Source of the DNA: an uncultured Acidaminococcus sp.
Lineage (GTDB): Bacteria; Bacillota; Negativicutes; Acidaminococcales; Acidaminococcaceae
Direction: 5' to 3'
DNA: 6,589 bases
NCBI GenBank assembly: GCA_900770265.1
Contig: CAAGJR010000252.1
Coordinates: forward strand, 1 to 6,589
Shown in pieces: positions 5,450 through 6,589 of the stretch (position 1 is the stretch's first letter; each line of letters starts with the position of its first letter). The notes under the pieces are model-generated. The model did no database searches. It was given only the letters and a program-made list of their open reading frames with translations, and was not told the origin of the DNA. The position numbers were made by a program, and so were the translations under genes.

Positions 5450-6589
5450 ATGGAACTGCGGATTCCTTCGTATGTGAATAAAGTGCTGGCCGTTCTGCTG
5501 GACGCCGGCTATGAGGCCCATGTGGTGGGCGGTGCCGTGCGGGATCTCCTGCTGGGCCGGGTGCCCGACGACTACGATGTGGTGACGAATGCCCGCCCGG
5601 AGGAAATCAAACAGGTGGCGGAGCGGGCCGGTATCCCGGTGGTCAGCGAACTGGGCCAGAACTTCGGGGTGGTCATCCTGCGGGTGGAGAAGCACGGGGT
5701 GGAAGTGGCCGCCTACCGGAACGAAGCCTATGGGGTGGAGGATTCCCACCGGCCGGCGGCCGTCTGGTACTGTGAGACCCTGGAAGAGGATCTGGCCCGC
5801 CGGGATTTCACCATCAACGCCCTGGCCCTGGGACGCGACGGGGAGATCATCGACTGTTTCCACGGGCTGGAGGACCTGCACGGCCGGGTGCTGCGCACGG
5901 TGGGGGAGGCGGACCAGCGGTTCCGGGAAGATGCCCTGCGCATGTTCCGGGCCTGCCGGTTCATCGGTCAGCTGGGCTTTACGCCCGATGGGTCCATCCT
6001 GCCCGCCATCCGGAAGAATCTGGAACGGGTCCGGGGGCTTTCCCTGGAACGGGTGCGCACGGAACTGAACAAGCTGCTCATGGGCACCTGGGCCGGAGAA
6101 GGCATGGATCTCATGGTGCGCAGCGGCCTGGCGGCGGAAAGCTGCCGGGTGAAGCGGCAGGGAAAATATGCGGCGGTGCCCATCCTGCCGGAACTGGAAC
6201 ATCTGGTGGGCCTTCCCCAGAATCCCCATTTCCACCGCTATGATGCCTGGCAGCATACGGCTGTGGCCCTGGATAAGGGGGACCGGAGCCTGGAAGTAGG
6301 CTGGGCGCTGCTGCTCCACGATGTGGCCAAGGGCCTGGAAGGGGTCCGGGGCGTGAACAGGGAAGGCCAGCCCAGCGACCACGGCCATGAAGTGGTGGGG
6401 GCGGCACTGGCCCGGCAGATCCTTACCCGGCTGCAGCTGCCCCGGGAGACGGTGGACCGGGTGGCCTGGCTGGTGAAGAACCATATGCATTTTGGCTTTA
6501 TCAGCGCTGAGGAGGATGACAAGACCTGGCGCTGGCTGCGGAAAGAGGCCCGCAGCGGCCATTTCCGGGTGAACAAGGAGATGGCGGAG
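5450..6589 (+). CDS. cca: CCA tRNA nucleotidyltransferase (class II) with HD domain, N-terminal 380 residues
   Basis: The enzyme adds or repairs the 3'-terminal CCA of tRNAs from CTP and ATP without a nucleic acid template. The frame is open from the ATG to the last base; the C-terminus lies beyond the window. The head domain has VVGGAVRDLLLG (25-36) and PDDYDVVT, with metal-binding D41 and D43. Next come a flexible-loop region with HRP (100-102), ARRDFTINALA (116-126), and FREDALRMFRACRF (158-171), in which E160, D161 and R164 form the EDxxR base-selecting motif. ERVRTELNKLL (200-210) follows. An HD phosphohydrolase-type domain begins near 258, with H269 in YDAWQHT, LLHDVAKG (H290, D291), DHGHEVVGA (H311, H313) and KNHMH (343-347), all metal-ligand candidates. 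The retained loop favours full CCA addition over a CC-adding or poly(A) enzyme, but these relatives are hard to tell apart by eye. Confidence 0.9.
   Translation, partial: MELRIPSYVNKVLAVLLDAGYEAHVVGGAVRDLLLGRVPDDYDVVTNARPEEIKQVAERAGIPVVSELGQNFGVVILRVEKHGVEVAAYRNEAYGVEDSHRPAAVWYCETLEEDLARRDFTINALALGRDGEIIDCFHGLEDLHGRVLRTVGEADQRFREDALRMFRACRFIGQLGFTPDGSILPAIRKNLERVRGLSLERVRTELNKLLMGTWAGEGMDLMVRSGLAAESCRVKRQGKYAAVPILPELEHLVGLPQNPHFHRYDAWQHTAVALDKGDRSLEVGWALLLHDVAKGLEGVRGVNREGQPSDHGHEVVGAALARQILTRLQLPRETVDRVAWLVKNHMHFGFISAEEDDKTWRWLRKEARSGHFRVNKEMAE

Noticed and set aside
5589..6068. 159-codon + strand frame inside the cca region
   Set aside because: The product is Trp-, Arg-, Ser- and Pro-rich and unrecognisable, while the frame from 5450 encodes every CCA-transferase motif without interruption.
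3119..6562. Long minus-strand reading frame (1147 codons) as a real gene
   Set aside because: It covers the C-terminal end of the radical SAM gene, all of DUF2344 and rng, and most of cca, all clearly real. Its composition is reversed-codon shadow (His/Pro/Gln-rich), and no recognisable domain appears.

Overview
All six genes lie on the + strand and form one tight, probably co-transcribed block. In order they are: the 3' end of a class B penicillin-binding protein (PBP2/MrdA), rodA, an uncharacterised radical SAM protein (TIGR03960 type), its small partner protein (TIGR03936/DUF2344 type), ribonuclease G, and the first 380 codons of a CCA tRNA nucleotidyltransferase that runs off the right edge. 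Intergenic gaps are 9, 9, -4 (an ATGA overlap), 9 and 24 nt. No stretch above 24 nt lacks a gene, and I see no RNA gene, mobile element, CRISPR array, repeat array or terminator.

The DNA is GC-rich with strong G/C third-position bias: CTG dominates leucine and CGG arginine. The order rodA - radical SAM - DUF2344 - rng resembles a cluster I remember from Clostridia, where rng is usually followed by rplU, rpmA and obg. Here cca follows instead. Together these suggest a high-GC Firmicute, most likely one of the Negativicutes (an Acidaminococcus-like organism is my best guess). That assignment is inference, not a database result.

Functionally the window has two halves. The left half is the peptidoglycan elongation pair: RodA (SEDS glycosyltransferase) polymerises lipid II and PBP2 (transpeptidase) cross-links the strands. 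The right half looks RNA-directed: RNase G cleaves 5'-monophosphorylated RNA, and CCA-transferase builds or repairs tRNA 3' ends. Between them sits the radical SAM/DUF2344 pair, which has no established reaction as far as I know. This is the least understood part of the window, and its conserved position beside RNase G is the best functional clue.

The window is largely ordinary, conserved core genome. Points worth a second look are the radical SAM pair and its extra C-terminal cysteine cluster, an RNase G whose S1 domain has a shortened loop but keeps its RNA-binding residues, a glycine replacement in a conserved RodA loop, and a 3.4-kb open antisense frame that codon avoidance explains.
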